Notes: generated from the letters alone by a model not told the origin. DNA of 64,000 nucleotides from Sympetrum striolatum (GCA_947579665.1 OX388349.1:77194841-77258840); one strand, 5' to 3'. Counted from the stretch's first letter, positions 25,839-38,596 are shown. Program-made: numbers and translations.

Positions 25839-26745
25839 AGTTTTTTATATAATATCTCGTAATCAAAATTCAGAAGAGTTGAACAAAAGAACTTATGGAT
25901 AGTCAACAGAAGTATCTTCTATTAGACTACAATAGAATGTATATAGCCCTACAAATCATAATGATATTTTAAATAAGATATATGATAAGATACTTCAGAA
26001 ACATTTAGTTGCCTTTTATATTTTATGTGAACATCATTTCTCTATGCAATTACGACTCAAGTAAGTGTAATTGTGGGAGCCTTTAGAATATATAAACTGC
26101 AGTTGGCTGCAATAGCATACATATTACTAAGGTACAATTTAGCATTCCCCTGCTTTCCCTCATATTTTATAATCTACATTGCTCTTTAGTATTTCGGTAA
26201 TCATCAGTTCGGTTAACTTGTAGAATATTTTACTCCTGATCTTGATTTACCGATTCCGTTTTATGGACATAGAATAAATCATAATCGCTACATGCTAAAA
26301 AAAGTCCATTGCTAACTAATTTCATTTTGCTTTATGTCCCAAAAATCCCATTATCTTTTAGTATACTGTAAATGTAATAACCCAGTCTTACAAATGAACT
26401 TAGTGTGTAGTTGTTCCACTTACCACTTGATGATAATAAAATGAACTTTAAAACTGTTAAAGGAATAGCAATTCAAAAGTAACAGTGGTAGCATCTACTT
26501 GAAAATACCTCAGAAACGATGAGTAGTCTATTTTATTCAGTACGAACAACATTTATTTTAGCAATCTTTCTTCAAATACGTGCAAGTATGAGAGACTGAA
26601 AATTATTTAAACTGCATCAGGCTGCAATAGCATATGAATCATGGTCATTAGCAGTGTAAATCTGTACCAAATCTTAATTTGATATACCGACGCCCTTGAC
26701 GGTGTTCCTTATGTTCAGCCAATGACGAAGGGAGGGGAGGATTGG
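25839..26745. repeat. Possible diverged ~510-bp tandem duplication
   Basis: Two stretches, about 26000-26280 and 26515-26720, share ordered short matches: CTTCAGAAAC/CCTCAGAAAC, TTTAAACTGCA or TATAAACTGCA followed by GGCTGCAATAGCATA, then TTGAT-TACCGA. The offset is about 515 bp. Divergence is high and the call depends on conserved order more than identity. Confidence 0.35.
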
Positions 26746-26754
26746 GGGGGATAA

Positions 26755-27032
26755 CATAGCACCCTAAGAAGTGGACCCGGCCTGGTCAAAGTGGCGTGCC
26801 ATGAGGTTCATCTCCATGCCCAGAGACCCCCTCTTTACCACTATCGCAGGTTAACCGCGAGCTCCGACCTCATAGACAAAAGGATCGAACAGGAGTTTAT
26901 TGAGACAGAACTCAACTCCTGCATAAGAAGGTGAAAGAAAGGGCCCTGGAAGAGATGCCCGCGTCAGTAGGCCTTTCGGCTAAGGCAGAGAGGAATGAGG
27001 CATCATTCCCCCTTCCCCTACAGAGCAGGTGA
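26755..27032 (+). pseudogene. Protein-like remnant, unrecognised, one frameshift
   Basis: A GC-rich patch inside AT-rich DNA has an open frame from about 26755 to a TGA at 26932-26934. The neighbouring frame takes over at 26928 and runs to a TGA at 27030-27032. Joined by one frame change, the reading is about 93 residues and hydrophilic, with a stretch of alternating acidic and basic residues (LIDKRIEQEFIETELNS). Composition and absence of stops suggest old coding sequence, most likely from a mobile element, but I cannot assign a family. It could also be a GC-rich non-coding repeat. Confidence 0.3.
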
Positions 27033-29127
27033 TCAATACATACATTTGCATTTCTCTCAGTACTAAAGCTACTATACTATATAAAACTCAATCAGGCACT
27101 GGCTAATATTTTTCTGATTAATTTAGAATAGATTGAACTTAAAAGTATTTGTAAGACTTACTTAATTAATTACTTGTATTAAAAGAAAACTTTAGAATAT
27201 ATTTAAACTACTGATTCAGGTAATATTTGAGCACCAAAAATTATTATGATGAAGTTTTACGATAAAAAAATCGTCTTTCCTGATGTGAATTAAATGTGTT
27301 TGCAAAGTAAGAGCCAAGAATCAAATTGAAAGGGAGATAGAAAGATTTTATGTACTCACAATGAATTATCTCAGTCAGGATATGAAGATGCCGCAATCTG
27401 CTGTAAAATTAAAAAAATAAAATAAGCATTGTTTAATAGTATTCTTAAAATATACTCTAAATTATTTTAAATTCAAAAATATTGCTTTTTAGAATAGCAG
27501 TAACTCATTGTATATGGAATATTGTAATGAAGAATGATAAATGGCAGTACATATAAAACAGATATGACCATATAAATATCATAAAAAGACAAACATACTT
27601 AAATCAACGTGCTAACACTATCTTTAAACGAAAACTATCATTTCTTTCTACTCGTTTTTTCTGTTAAGTATCATATAACCTAATGATTTCTCTTTTATGT
27701 AACTTCACGTATGAATGGCTTTTATTCTTGCCGCGATTATTTTGACTAGCTAAATAAACTTTACACTCCTATAGTGCATCGGCAAAATTAGTCAAATTCA
27801 GAAACGTCTCTACATTACAGTTAGTTTTCTTTATGATAAAATACGGAAAATGCACCACCAAAGTACGTTAAATAAACCAAAAGAAGAGTATGTATCTACT
27901 TAAAAATAGTCATTGTGGGAACTAGAAACAAGTTTGACAGAAAGGTTCCGTGATGATTCGTATTCCGTTTTTAATAAATGAATAGATATCGACAGAAAAT
28001 TAAGTGAAAGTAAATTATTGGGATATTTACGTATAATTTTCGTTTGCTGCAAACTTACACATTAAACTAAGTAAGAGGAGGTGTTTTAGATTCAATTCTA
28101 TAAGATGCTGACAAATATATCTAAGAATTTCCTATTTCTAACTCTGAGAATCAATTTCGGGTTCGGGTAATAAGATGGTGATAATCATCTCAAGTTGGCG
28201 AGTAAGGCTATCGCAACTCCTATGATAAAATGAGGGAATTAGACCAGAACATGACGTATCAATATTGGCTAATACGTGTCCACCAATACTTCTCTCCCAA
28301 CTGAGGATAATTATACTATCGAATAATAAATAATTTTGAAGAATTCTTTTGCAACCTAGTATATCGAAGAATGAAGAGACGAAAATGGCATTATGTATGC
28401 AATATGAAAATGAAAGTATGTAATGCGTAATAATTCTATAGCAAAAGCATGGTGAAATCAGAGCCCAAACAAATTCCAACGATAGAGGAAGTAAACCATG
28501 CGCATTCCGATGTTACCTAGTGTTTGCATTAATGAATTATTTTCTGCGGAATCTCAATATCCTCGTTCTTAATTAATCCAAAATGTCCCTTAGTGTGTAA
28601 GTACGGGTAGGGTAAGCTTTCTTGTGAGCTAGCACCATTTAAAAATACGTCCTGTAAATTAGTTATTGCTAACTCAAAACCAAAGTGTCCAAAGATAGAA
28701 TTTGTAAAAGAAAAATATAATAAATATATTAAATATAGGCATGATTTTTCCCTTCACACCAACAAAAAGCGGTAATAACACAAAAAGTAAATGGATTGTG
28801 AGTTTAGGAAACAAGAAAACGTCCGCCTTTTTATGAAAAAATACGAGGTAAAGAAATGAATTCCGTCAAGAACCCATTACTAGTCTCAGAGAATGGTTTT
28901 CGTGTGCCTAACTCCATTTAATTCCATAACCTCAAAAGTGAAAGCTACTGAAAAGGGAAATGAAATATTTGAGTCATTTGAAAGAGCTCATTATGTGCAT
29001 GAAAATGAAAGTCCCAGTTAGCTAACAAAAATAAGAGTGGAGGGAAAGGATTTTGACGTATTCCTTAAATTGGACACACTAAATATTGGAACTGTGTTTC
29101 CAATGTGAAGAAATACACTTAGTTACT
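27033..29127. other. No gene recognised
   Basis: AT-rich DNA. A 113-codon open frame on the minus strand (28138-28479) is hydrophobic in its first half but has no recognisable family or splice context, and is probably chance. Nothing else is supported. Confidence 0.55.
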
Positions 29128-29566
29128 CTCTATTTACATTCAAATTTAACCCTGCAATCCGTCAATGGCGTGTGGCAGGGGGTGTAGGACACGACAATAC
29201 CTATCTAATCTGGAGAGCTATTAGCTTCTCTAATACTTCGCGGAAAAAATGACCAAAAGTAGCTATGTGTCCTGGCAACTACTTCCCTGTATCCCTTTTT
29301 TGTTTTCCCCCGAAGATCACGAAAGATTTTAACTGGGATAACAATATCAGTTATCTCCTCCCCGAAATCGGTAGTGATTAATTTATCAAAAGGCTTCTGT
29401 CGATACTCAAGTCTTCTATCAATAAAAGAGTTCCGTCCGAGGGATTCTATCATCACCGAAACACTACAGTGAAATCTGAAATCTCCCTTGACAAACCTAG
29501 CTGCAATACGTTGAACCATCTCAAGATCGGATATTAATCCTGCTTCGTGAGGATCCCAAATCTCAA
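29128..29566 (-). pseudogene. 5'-truncated LINE, C-terminal end of reverse-transcriptase ORF (Jockey/CR1-type)
   Basis: The minus-strand frame ending at 29205 reads, from about 29566, IWDPHEAGLISDLEMVQRIA and then AARFVKGDF, RRLEYR and FDKL motifs. This is the typical tail of Jockey/CR1-clade ORF2 proteins, where a V/IWDP motif is followed by the LExVQRRAARFV signature and an RR-L-Y-R block. About 120 codons are open. The 3' untranslated part continues to about 29128 with CCTGCCACACGCC and TTGCAGGG, also usual for these LINEs. The 5' end stops abruptly, as expected for incomplete reverse transcription. The extra N-terminal codons beyond 29566 are flanking DNA. Confidence 0.8.
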
Positions 29567-29569
29567 TAA

Positions 29570-32500
29570 AAAAAATAAAGAAGGAACGAAAGTTACATCT
29601 ACGTATGATCTGTGGGTGGTTTGGACCGATATTTCGATGTCGAATCAAATTCAATTGACTAGATCCGGGCTTATCGGTAAAGTCGATCCTTGGATATATT
29701 TAAAGAATGATAATCTGAGTACAACTTGCTGAAAGGGTTTGTCCTTATTTGAAATATAAAACAATTAAATTCGCTCCTCTTGATAGTTCCTTGAGCAAGT
29801 TTACAGTTCCATTTCATTTTAAATTTACCCGGAGAAGAAATTAAAAATGGTAAATTTACAAAGGTCAGAAAATATCTAAGAAACATTGCCACTTTTATTT
29901 GATTCGATAAAATTCAAGAATCGGCGTGATAACCAGATGATGAAAGAATAATTTTCTTTCAATCTTGTAAGTACGATAATGATCTGCATTATAAACTTCT
30001 ATTTATTAAACATCCAAAACATCCTTTCGTACCGACTACGAGTGTGGATCTGAAAATGGTTCTCTTCATTATCATATGATATCGATAAATGAGGATATTT
30101 TAGATGAAAAATGTAACGTTAAACGCACAAGAGAAAATATAAAATGAACTGCTAATCTTAATCTTCAATAACACCAACTCGAAAATAATTATAAAATATC
30201 GTCAAAGCGGAAAATAAAACCTGATGAGTAATTTCCAAAATATGTGACTTTATTTTTTTAATAAATTGCAATGAAAAGTTTTTTAGATAAGAGAGTCACT
30301 TCATTTAATGTAATGTAAAAATCATCCTTACCTTGGGTGAATCTCCAATCAACCGTTGTCCAGGGGCCTAATCCCATTGACGTTCCTTTTCAACGTCCCT
30401 CACTTTCGGAACAGGGCTGACTCGTACAGTACAACAGCATCGGAATGAAGGCAATTTAATTTCTTCCAATCCTATGGAAAATAGAAACGCATAGTTAATA
30501 AAATATCAAATAATGTCAATCATGGAAATATTCTATTCAACAGCCATCGGTCTGTGTATCGTAAAACTTGTCATTTGTTTTTCCGTTACATTTTAAAAAA
30601 TTTCCGTTATTGATACGGGTTCAAACACATGGTTACGTACGGAAAATCCCAACAAGTGAATAGTTTTAGAAGCGAAAAAGCCAGAGACGAGAAACAAAGC
30701 ATTCCTTCCATTCTCAGATTCCTTTACGACTGTAGATGTGTACATGCGACGAAGGACTACTTTGTGGTACTATTAGTACTCATTGTGCATCATTGAATAA
30801 AGTTTCTTACAAAGAAGATCAAATTGATATGAAACAAATGAGATACTGAATAAAGTGGTTAGAATCTTTACTTAGATTTTATTGAAGTGAGATAATCAAG
30901 CACTAATCCTACAACTCGATGGCAGTTGGTGCTTCTGAATCTTAAGCTATGAAAGGAAATAATATATCTTTTCTAATATATATTTCAGTATTGTAATCTA
31001 ATTGTAAAACCTAGGAATATATGAACCACAGAAAGTGTCTCTCAATTGCCGATCTCTGTTAATTCAAAACAAAATAGCCGTCATGTCTAGGGCATATCTT
31101 ATCTTATCGAAACATGAAATATATTACAGGAATTGTTTTGCACTTCCATTCGCTTGATGCCGGGAGGTATTGAACTGGGCATTAATCTGCAGGACTAGAA
31201 CCCGGAGATACAAATTTACTGTTTGAGAAAAGACATGGCTCAGAACTGGGCTCGAATCCCGTCACATTTTTTTTCTGATGTGAAGACGTACTTCTTCAGA
31301 GGATAATTTTATCGGTTATATTAATTTATTCTTCTCTAATAATCACGTAAGACAATAGATTTTGAACTTATAACGGAAAAGATACTATCCGACTCTCAAG
31401 TTCGTTATCTCGAAAACAAATCACATCAATAGTCCATGTTAATGTGAAATGAAATGCAAAACGAAAATGAAAAATATTTTTTTTTAATTCAGGATTGATT
31501 GTTCTTAATGTCCAATCATGAAGACAGTTACAAGCATAACTACTTAGGAACAACGACGCATGAAATACTAGTATTTTCAGTTCCAAAAGATATTTTTTTC
31601 TTAGACAAAAGGGCATGAAATTTGAGACACATTTGAGACAAAGAGGAATTTCAATTAAATATTTTATGAAACTTACCTTGCACAGAAGTTCGTTGACGAC
31701 AACCCCAGTCATCAGCACGCCATGAAATATCAAACTTACTATTTTTTAATAAATACGCAATACCTATTTAATAATTATATACTGTATTAAAGGTATATAA
31801 TTTCCCTTCAATATAGTATGTTCCAAATTCAACGGTAGTCCGTAAACTTAAGCTTTAACGGTTTTTTTCGAAATATTTTTAGCATGACCACAACAGACAA
31901 AATCTTCGTAGCAACTAAGATATTTCCCATCAGCCTAACTCATGATTGAAAATGCTGACGTGTGATTGGTCGAATTTTATTCACCCATTAATTCCCTCGC
32001 TCACCACCAAATATAATACTTTCATAATAAGTTATTCCAACTATTATTGACGCCATTTTATATAGAATCATTTAAAAGGAGTTCTAAATATTTTTGGAAT
32101 ATATTTAACTATATTTATCACATTTCCGTGTTTATTACGCCTCGTCTTCCATAAACAAAAGAATGCCTCTTGCGCATCGCTCCCTTTACATGATTCACAA
32201 CGCTGTCACTGATGATATTTTATCTAATTATTAAATTACAATGGGTGTGATCCTTCAACAAATGCTAAATAGTAGAAAAAACAACTGGGAATGGCACTTT
32301 AGTTTCTCTGATACAACACTCTCTTTAAGATTATCTCCTGCTCATTCACTCATTCTTATGCCAAATGTTAAAACAACATTAGCTCTTTATTCAAACAAAG
32401 TGTTTCCACCGATTTAATCTCATACAGAACGATGATTTGATAACTATTGAGCTAAAGTATGATTATATACTTCATTAAATGTATTGCTTATGTAAGTCAG

Positions 32501-32580
32501 TTGTAAAACAAAAGGGTTGACAAAGTCTATTAAATGTACTTTGTGTAAGGTTATTAAGGGAACGACGGCTAACTTATCTA
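29570..32580. other. No gene recognised
   Basis: AT-rich DNA without a supported gene. Near 31190-31265 are two B-box-like words (AGAACCC on one strand; GGGCTCGAATCCC at about 31248) that may mark an old tRNA-derived SINE, too degraded to bound. A 121-codon minus frame at 31368-31733 has no domain. Confidence 0.5.
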
Positions 32581-32582
32581 TA

Positions 32583-33185
32583 TTTTTGGTTTGGTTAAAC
32601 TAGATCAGGTGGAAAAATATTCTTATTTGAGAATTACTCTTTCTTTGGACAGAAGGTGCAAAGGACCGATCTCAGAACTTAAATCCTTTGCCAAGAAAGC
32701 GTTCATGAAGCGAAGAGAACTAACGACTAAATGTAGAGATAAAGGAATCATGGAAAGATGGCTCGATCTTTGTGTGGACTGTTTTGCAGTATGGGTGGGA
32801 ATCGTGGAAAATTAGAAAAGAGGAGGTCAAACGGTTAAGATAAGGGCAAGGAGTTGAATGTCAAAAGTAAATCGGGTTTACAGGAAAACAAAGAAGGAGG
32901 TGCTTGAGAAAGTTGGGTAGGTGAGGTCTCTGATGGAAGTTTGTTTAGCATGGACAGAGAAATGGTTGATTAAAATACTCCTAGTAGGACTCCTAAAGAA
33001 AGTAATTGAGGGTAGAATTCAAGGAGGGAAAAGCAGAGGAGAAGGCAAGGACAAAATATGTTAGATGATATAAAGTATGTGGTAAGCTACATAGATATGA
33101 AGGATTTGGTATCAAATGGGAATTTTAAAGGCACATAAACCTACCCAAGGGTAGATCACTTATGAATATATGTAAAATAAATGTG
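32583..33185 (+). pseudogene. Decayed LINE reverse-transcriptase C-terminal fragment
   Basis: From about 32583 the frame reads LVKLDQVEKYSYLRITLSLD and continues through an AKKAFMKRRELT block to 32815. This is the conserved region after the polymerase core in many non-LTR retrotransposons (V-x-F/Y-x-YLG, then IAMAK-AF). A TAG in the tail and small indels break it. Farther on, fragments EVLEKVG, VRSLMEV, VIEGRIQGGKSRG and DIKYVVSYIDMK match the usual order of the LINE tail (the RH/GH-x-x-R region and a GKRSRGRP-like motif). The glycine of YLG is replaced by R. It ends near 33185 in an A-rich stretch. It is a different LINE lineage from the one at 29128. Confidence 0.8.
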
Positions 33186-34008
33186 TTATATTAAAAACTA
33201 CTTGTAAAATGGATTCTTTGACTGCTGTATGGATTGCAGTTCTTTTAAACTTTACTTTGTAGTTTTCCTCACTTAAACGTTCGATTCTTTTAAATGCTTT
33301 ATTAGGTATATTGAATTACCTGCTAGAAAAGTCCCATCAACCATACTATGGTTAACACTTTGAAATATTCTAGAAAATGATGTACCATTACAGTGAGTGG
33401 GACAACATCATAGTAGCGATTTACGCGAGTGTATCATTGGCTACGAATGAAGTACATCGGAAATTCAACATTCACATACATTGTAATCGTTATATTTATC
33501 AATCAGATTGTACTTACATTATTATCCTGTTTTGAAGCAAATGAAGAGTACTCGTAGGATTCACAGTTGATAGCACTCCGGAATGGAATTCGTGTACCAC
33601 GAGGCTTTGATCCCTGCATAATAATGTTCGTGCTTATTTAACGAAATAACCTAATGCCGAGCAACTGTTCAACTGCCTATAATTTCTCTTTATTTCACTA
33701 TTTCATGGATGGACTCTTGTTGCACTTGTATCACAGTATCACAGTAAAGAAGAGATATAGAATGGAACGGGATCCTGATCACTTTCAACGCAATCACTCC
33801 ACAAAGGTAAGATAATATTTTCACTTAAAATCCTTCAGACTTGAGATGGCCACTCCACACAGCTCCTTTATTCAACCACATGACTATCTCGTGGCCCATT
33901 CCCGCGCTTTCAGAGAATTCCGATCGTCTTTCGTAAGTGGCTCTTCGAGATGAGTAATGTAAAGCGACAGGTAGTTCTGGAGTTAGTTCTCACAGTGGCA
34001 ACCATTAC
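33186..34008. other. No gene recognised apart from a degenerate SINE1
   Basis: AT-rich DNA between the LINE fragment and the solo LTR; nothing beyond the SINE remnant at 33551-33680 is supported. Confidence 0.5.
33551..33680 (+). mobile_element. Degenerate SINE1 copy
   Basis: A B-box-like GGCTTTGATCCC at about 33604 is followed by CGAAATAACCTAATGCCGAG and CTGTTCAAC, which align with the SINE1 body (CGAAATGACCTAAGCTGTCG and CTTTTAAC). The head is too diverged to fold. It would be an old member. Confidence 0.4.
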
Positions 34009-34012
34009 ATAC

Positions 34013-34249
34013 TGTTACGAGCCGTGGGGTTCGGGATAATTTACTCAACTCTCGTAATCCGAAAAATAACACTTTATTCCCGATCGTAATCAATACAGAA
34101 ACTTTACTTCATCAACACGCTCAACACCAAACACAACTCAAAACTGTTTATTTATTTTTCTCTCGCGACCATTGTTGTCCTTAGTAACTGCCGCGTTGCG
34201 TATTTATAATAGTTCACGGCATTTCCATGAAATAACGTTGGGCGCAGCA
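34013..34249 (-). mobile_element. Solo LTR (237 bp), probably Gypsy-type
   Basis: Read on the minus strand, the element begins TGCTGCGCCCAACG and ends GGCTCGTAACA, so it has 5'-TG...CA-3' ends. Just outside is the 4-bp word ATAC on both sides (34009-34012 and 34250-34253), a target-site duplication. Inside, in the right order for an LTR, are a TATA box (TATAAATACGC, complement of about 34192-34206) and a polyadenylation signal (GGGAATAAAGTG, complement of about 34069-34080). No internal region or partner LTR lies within the window. This fits recombination between two LTRs leaving one. Short LTRs with a 4-bp duplication are usual for insect Gypsy elements. Confidence 0.8.
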
Positions 34250-34534
34250 ATACCTTTAAAAACCTTGATATTTCTTTGGTATACGCAATGAGTTTTCAAG
34301 ACATTAGGGATGCGTATGCTGTTGATATGTTCATCAATGATAGGATATCTTTGAAGCAGTAACGAGATTGTGTGAAAGCTGTGTAAACAATTTTTTTTTT
34401 ATTTTACCTAAAGGAAACATCGGCTTCAGTTAGGACTTTGTCTCACATATTCCTTATGTTAGAAGAGTATGTTGGAAAGAGGTTTTGTCAAGGACAGCCA
34501 TTAATGGTACGAAAACGACATTCATGACAAAGAA

Positions 34535-34636
34535 GGCTCCCCGATAGCCGCGTTCGGCTTAGTTCCCAGGTTTGACTAGAGGTGGGAGCACTAGTGCGAA
34601 ATGACCCAAGCTGTCGAAGGAATTTTAACAATGCTA
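34535..34636 (+). mobile_element. SINE1 copy with deleted head
   Basis: It begins GGCTCCCCGATAGCCGCG like the head at 5918, then jumps to a damaged T arm (CCCAGGTTTGACTAGAGGTGGG). The middle of the tRNA-like head is missing. The body follows with GTGCGAAATGACCCAAGCTG and ends TTTTAACAATGCTAC. Confidence 0.75.
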
Positions 34637-34639
34637 CAG

Positions 34640-36650
34640 ATATTGCGGCGTAACATTGTCTTTTATTTTTGCCATTGGTTAAGGGCAATAACTTGTTCTT
34701 TAATTTGGAATCTGCAATACTTTACTGTAAATAGAAATACTCTGCAAATCGCGTTCATTGATTCGATTCGTGCATTCCCAATAAATGTCTATGAGATCAC
34801 ATTATTTTCATTGTAACAAGGCAATTAATTATGAAATAGAAGCTAATAAATGAGATTAACCTAGTATCAATTATGTATCACCTAATAAAGGGCAAAATAT
34901 ATTCACGACATCATGGGAGTTTGTTTAATTTTTTTAAATTTATGAATAACTAAAGCTTTGAATAATTTAAAAAATAATATCACCATACATAAATATTTTT
35001 GTAATTTTTACCTGATTAGTTTTACGGAGAAATAAAGTCGACGAAATACTCTTTACTTTAAATAGCGTTTGGTAAGTTGAGCAGTTTAACGCATTTTTGG
35101 GGAATTACATTTGCAGGAATTCATTCTTTCCTTCATAATACAACATAATTAAAAAAAAATTAAATTACAATTAAACAACCTATTTTCAAGCTTTCTCGCA
35201 TAAGGAAGCCGGGTTTTGACATTAAAAAAAGTTTTTTCATTAAATAATTTTAACCTTTGCACCTTTCACATATAAACAGCATCGAGATCCTTGATACTAA
35301 TTCATTTATTTAGTTATTATAAAGTCCACTTCGCTCAAAATAATTCTTACGGCAATTCCAGTCCCATGAGAAAAAGCCTTAGTTAAATTTCCTTTCCAAG
35401 TTTTCAACACGCTATATATTTTATTTACATTTTGTATTTCGTCTATAGGCTCATCGGCCTACTCCCAACTCAGTTTGCTTCGTAATAAGTTTATGTGGTA
35501 TTTGTATGTGAAGTGAAAGGCTTTCGATGGCGTAATGCGTGTTTATCTCCCATCAAATTGGTTAATTACAACATTCATGACTGAACAGGGAGTAAAGTTC
35601 TACTTTGCTTCACTACGGTTATAAAAGATATCGCTGCACGAGGAATAATATTTATACTTGAAAGTGCGAAAATGTATAAAGTGGCTTTAAATAAAAATTA
35701 TTATAATTCTTTTTATTTTTAATAATTACTAATGTGAGGGAATCTTGGAATGTATCTGAAGCGAAAGAAGCCTATATGAAATGTGGTCACCTTTTGTATT
35801 GTAATCTTTACAAAGTGAATTATTTTGACTACATTATATCAAAGACGTATACTGAACGTAAAATTCCGAATATAATATTTTTTAAGGGTTTAATAAGTTG
35901 AATGATGCTCCAGACTATGTTTTCTCTCATAATACTGTATAAACTGTTTAGTGTCAGTGTTTTTGAACAATTTTGCAATTATTTGGGTACTAATAAGCTT
36001 CATTTAATGTTCTTAGGTCAAAATTCCGACTTCAGAAACCTCATCCCAATGTATATAACACTCCATGACACAAAAAACAAGCATAACATACGTTACTTAT
36101 ATTTTACGTATGTAAAATTAATGACAAATCATCCGGTCATTCATTGAAAATTCTGATTGTTAACATTTACGATTTAATTTTCAGGAATAAATATCACTCT
36201 CCCTATTGTATTAATAATACCAAGCTCTAGGAGCGGAACAGTGCTTCCATCAGGATAATTAACATTTGGATTAATGTCCTTTTGCCGTATGATTCTGAGT
36301 AATTGCTACTATATTCTTTCAATGACATATTTATATAATAATAAGTCGGACCATTTCGGTATATATTAAGTTAGAAATTATCGATGTGATATAGAGTAAT
36401 AACAACCACTTTCACATCCACATGAATTTATTTTCACCATCATTCTTTTTCCTCAATATTTTTCCATCTCATTAATTTTCCCACATAATTTATTATAAAT
36501 ATCATAACTTTATAAGGGACGTTGATTTCGCTCACGCGTTATAATTACAATATAGGTGAAATTTGAGATAATTTACCTCATAGTACGATTTTCGGCTTTC
36601 TCCTAAATTGATGAACTCTAATGAAGTGGAAAAACGGACTTGAAAAAAGT
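34640..36650. other. No gene recognised
   Basis: Strongly AT-rich; scattered open frames up to 81 codons without domain. Nothing is supported. Confidence 0.6.
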
Positions 36651-36654
36651 CTGA

Positions 36655-36722
36655 CAGGGCCGGGAATCTAACCCAGGATCTTCCTCTATTTGGGAGGTTG
36701 CCTTAACCATCTAAGCTAGAAC
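36655..36722 (-). mobile_element. SINE3-like, third type of tRNA-derived head
   Basis: On the minus strand GTTCTAGCTTAGATGGTTAA gives an A box (TAGCTTAGATGG), and CTGGGTTAGATTCCCGG gives a B box and T arm with one change from consensus. The spacing is that of a tRNA. The arms do not close into an acceptor stem, and the flanking sequence does not match SINE1 or SINE2. A single copy in the window leaves open whether it is a SINE or an old tRNA pseudogene. Confidence 0.55.
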
Positions 36723-36874
36723 ATTTTAACAAGCCATTTTGGGGAATTTCTGCGCAAGGGCAAGAGTAGTTTCGTCCGACTGAGCGGCATCGTCTACTGC
36801 CATGGCGTCATCGAGGCACCGGCAACACAAGGAGGAATAAGGAGAAACCCCCTTAAGGATATACATGTAAGGAA

Positions 36875-36960
36875 AGGGTTGGGGTGACTTTGCACTTAAG
36901 GGCGTGCACCCAGGAAAACTCCCAAGGAAAAATGTGCAATGTCACCTCAATCCTTTTCTT
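36875..36960. repeat. Imperfect hairpin, possible small MITE
   Basis: The arms GGGTTGGGGTGACTTTGCAC (from about 36877) and GTGCAATGTCACCTCAATCC (to about 36956) are inverse with few mismatches, separated by about 38 bp. The arm resembles the GGGGTGACTT motif found inside elements A and B. Confidence 0.5.
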
Positions 36961-38596
36961 ATCTAATGTAGTACTAAAAAGTGGAAGTTAGCAGACATAA
37001 ATATGACGCGGTATTATATTTATCTTCCATAATAAAATATTTCAATTATCATAACTGAAACTTTGTATACTTTAAAAATACAATAGCATGCCCTTTCGCC
37101 AAGGAAAATGTTCGCATGATGGAAGAAATTTTCTACAAAATTCGAGGTTTCCGACACAAAAATTAAGCATTTTCTAATTCACTTTCATTTCAGCCCACTC
37201 TATGCCGCTTTTATATTTGATTGGGAACTTCTTCTTCGTTTTGAGCTCTTATGAATGTATTTCACAACAAACCCAATTTCATGTACTCCTTTTCCTACGG
37301 CGCATCCACTTCTCGAAGGCCTCTAATCTTTCTAGTGCATTGATTATATTGTTTACAGTACACATCTATTGTGGACTGAGTATTGCGAGTAAGTAATTAT
37401 GTTTAAATATTTAAGTATGAATTTAGAATAATATTGTTAGCAATAAAAATCATAACTAAAATCCAATTTTCGTCATTTTGGCAACACTATTGATGATACA
37501 TTTCCCCCTTTTCGGAATAATAAAGATGAAATACGATTTAAAATTGTTCAAGGAAATGATGTAAGATGATTAAACATTTTTGCTGTTCTTTGGTTTCCCA
37601 CCCTCTCCATACACAACACCTACTTGCTCATTTATCCTACGAGTGACTCATTGTGTTTCCTTATTGGTTAGTGTCAAGAGAACATAAATTCATATGGGAT
37701 CTCCTTAGATGGCTGGGTAGATGATTAGCAAAATCGATATTTCGTGGGAAGCCTTCCGATGTAGAAATACTGAGAGAACAGGGAATTAAAGATTGGGAAA
37801 AACTATTTTTAAGAAGTTTGTGGGAATTCTTAAATTCCAATTCGCAATAAATTATGTTTTAATACATACTCTCACACTCCTATATAATGAAGTTTAAAGA
37901 ATTATTCCATTGTTCGCGATATATTGGCAAATACACATTTTCGCCTCCAATCCAAGAATCGGATTCTTATTTATTTCAGAAGATTTCTAACTTTAAATTC
38001 ATTTTGAGCAGGTGTTTATGTATCATTCGGTAGATCAAAAAATTGCCCAATAAAATGAATATAATTTGGACACTTGTCAACGTACAAAAAAATACAAAGA
38101 AATCTGGAAATTATATTCGTAGTTTATGTGGATGTAGTTGTTAAAGTTGTGATGAAACTAAATTCCAAAAGTTAATTCTCCCTTTCGATGTATAATGAAT
38201 AACATTGCCTTTAAGGATTGGCCTAAATGGCATCGCTAACCCTTTGGTCAACTTCAGCAGTTGCTAAATGTTGTAAGTGTAAAATATAAGTTGAAAATTT
38301 AATACGCTACAATATATTACTCTTTAACTTGGAGATTAATTTATTACAAGCGGAGATCAAGCGAGTAGAATCCGAGAGGATTTCCTGTCATGTATAGATT
38401 GGACCTAAACTTGAAAACTTCGTTCGCATTAAATACACGCATGATAATTTAAGCCTCAATACTCTCGGCTGTGTGTGGAATTCCATTTGGAAAAGCATTT
38501 CCCGTTATTTTAATTCTTAATACAATTGATATCAAATATTTCTGATTATATTATTAAGTTATAAAAAGTATTCTCAAGGAAATGAGAAGCAGACTT

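Noticed and set aside
28138..28479. 113-codon minus-strand membrane-like frame
   Set aside because: Hydrophobic stretches arise readily from T-rich codons; no family resemblance and no neighbouring exon.
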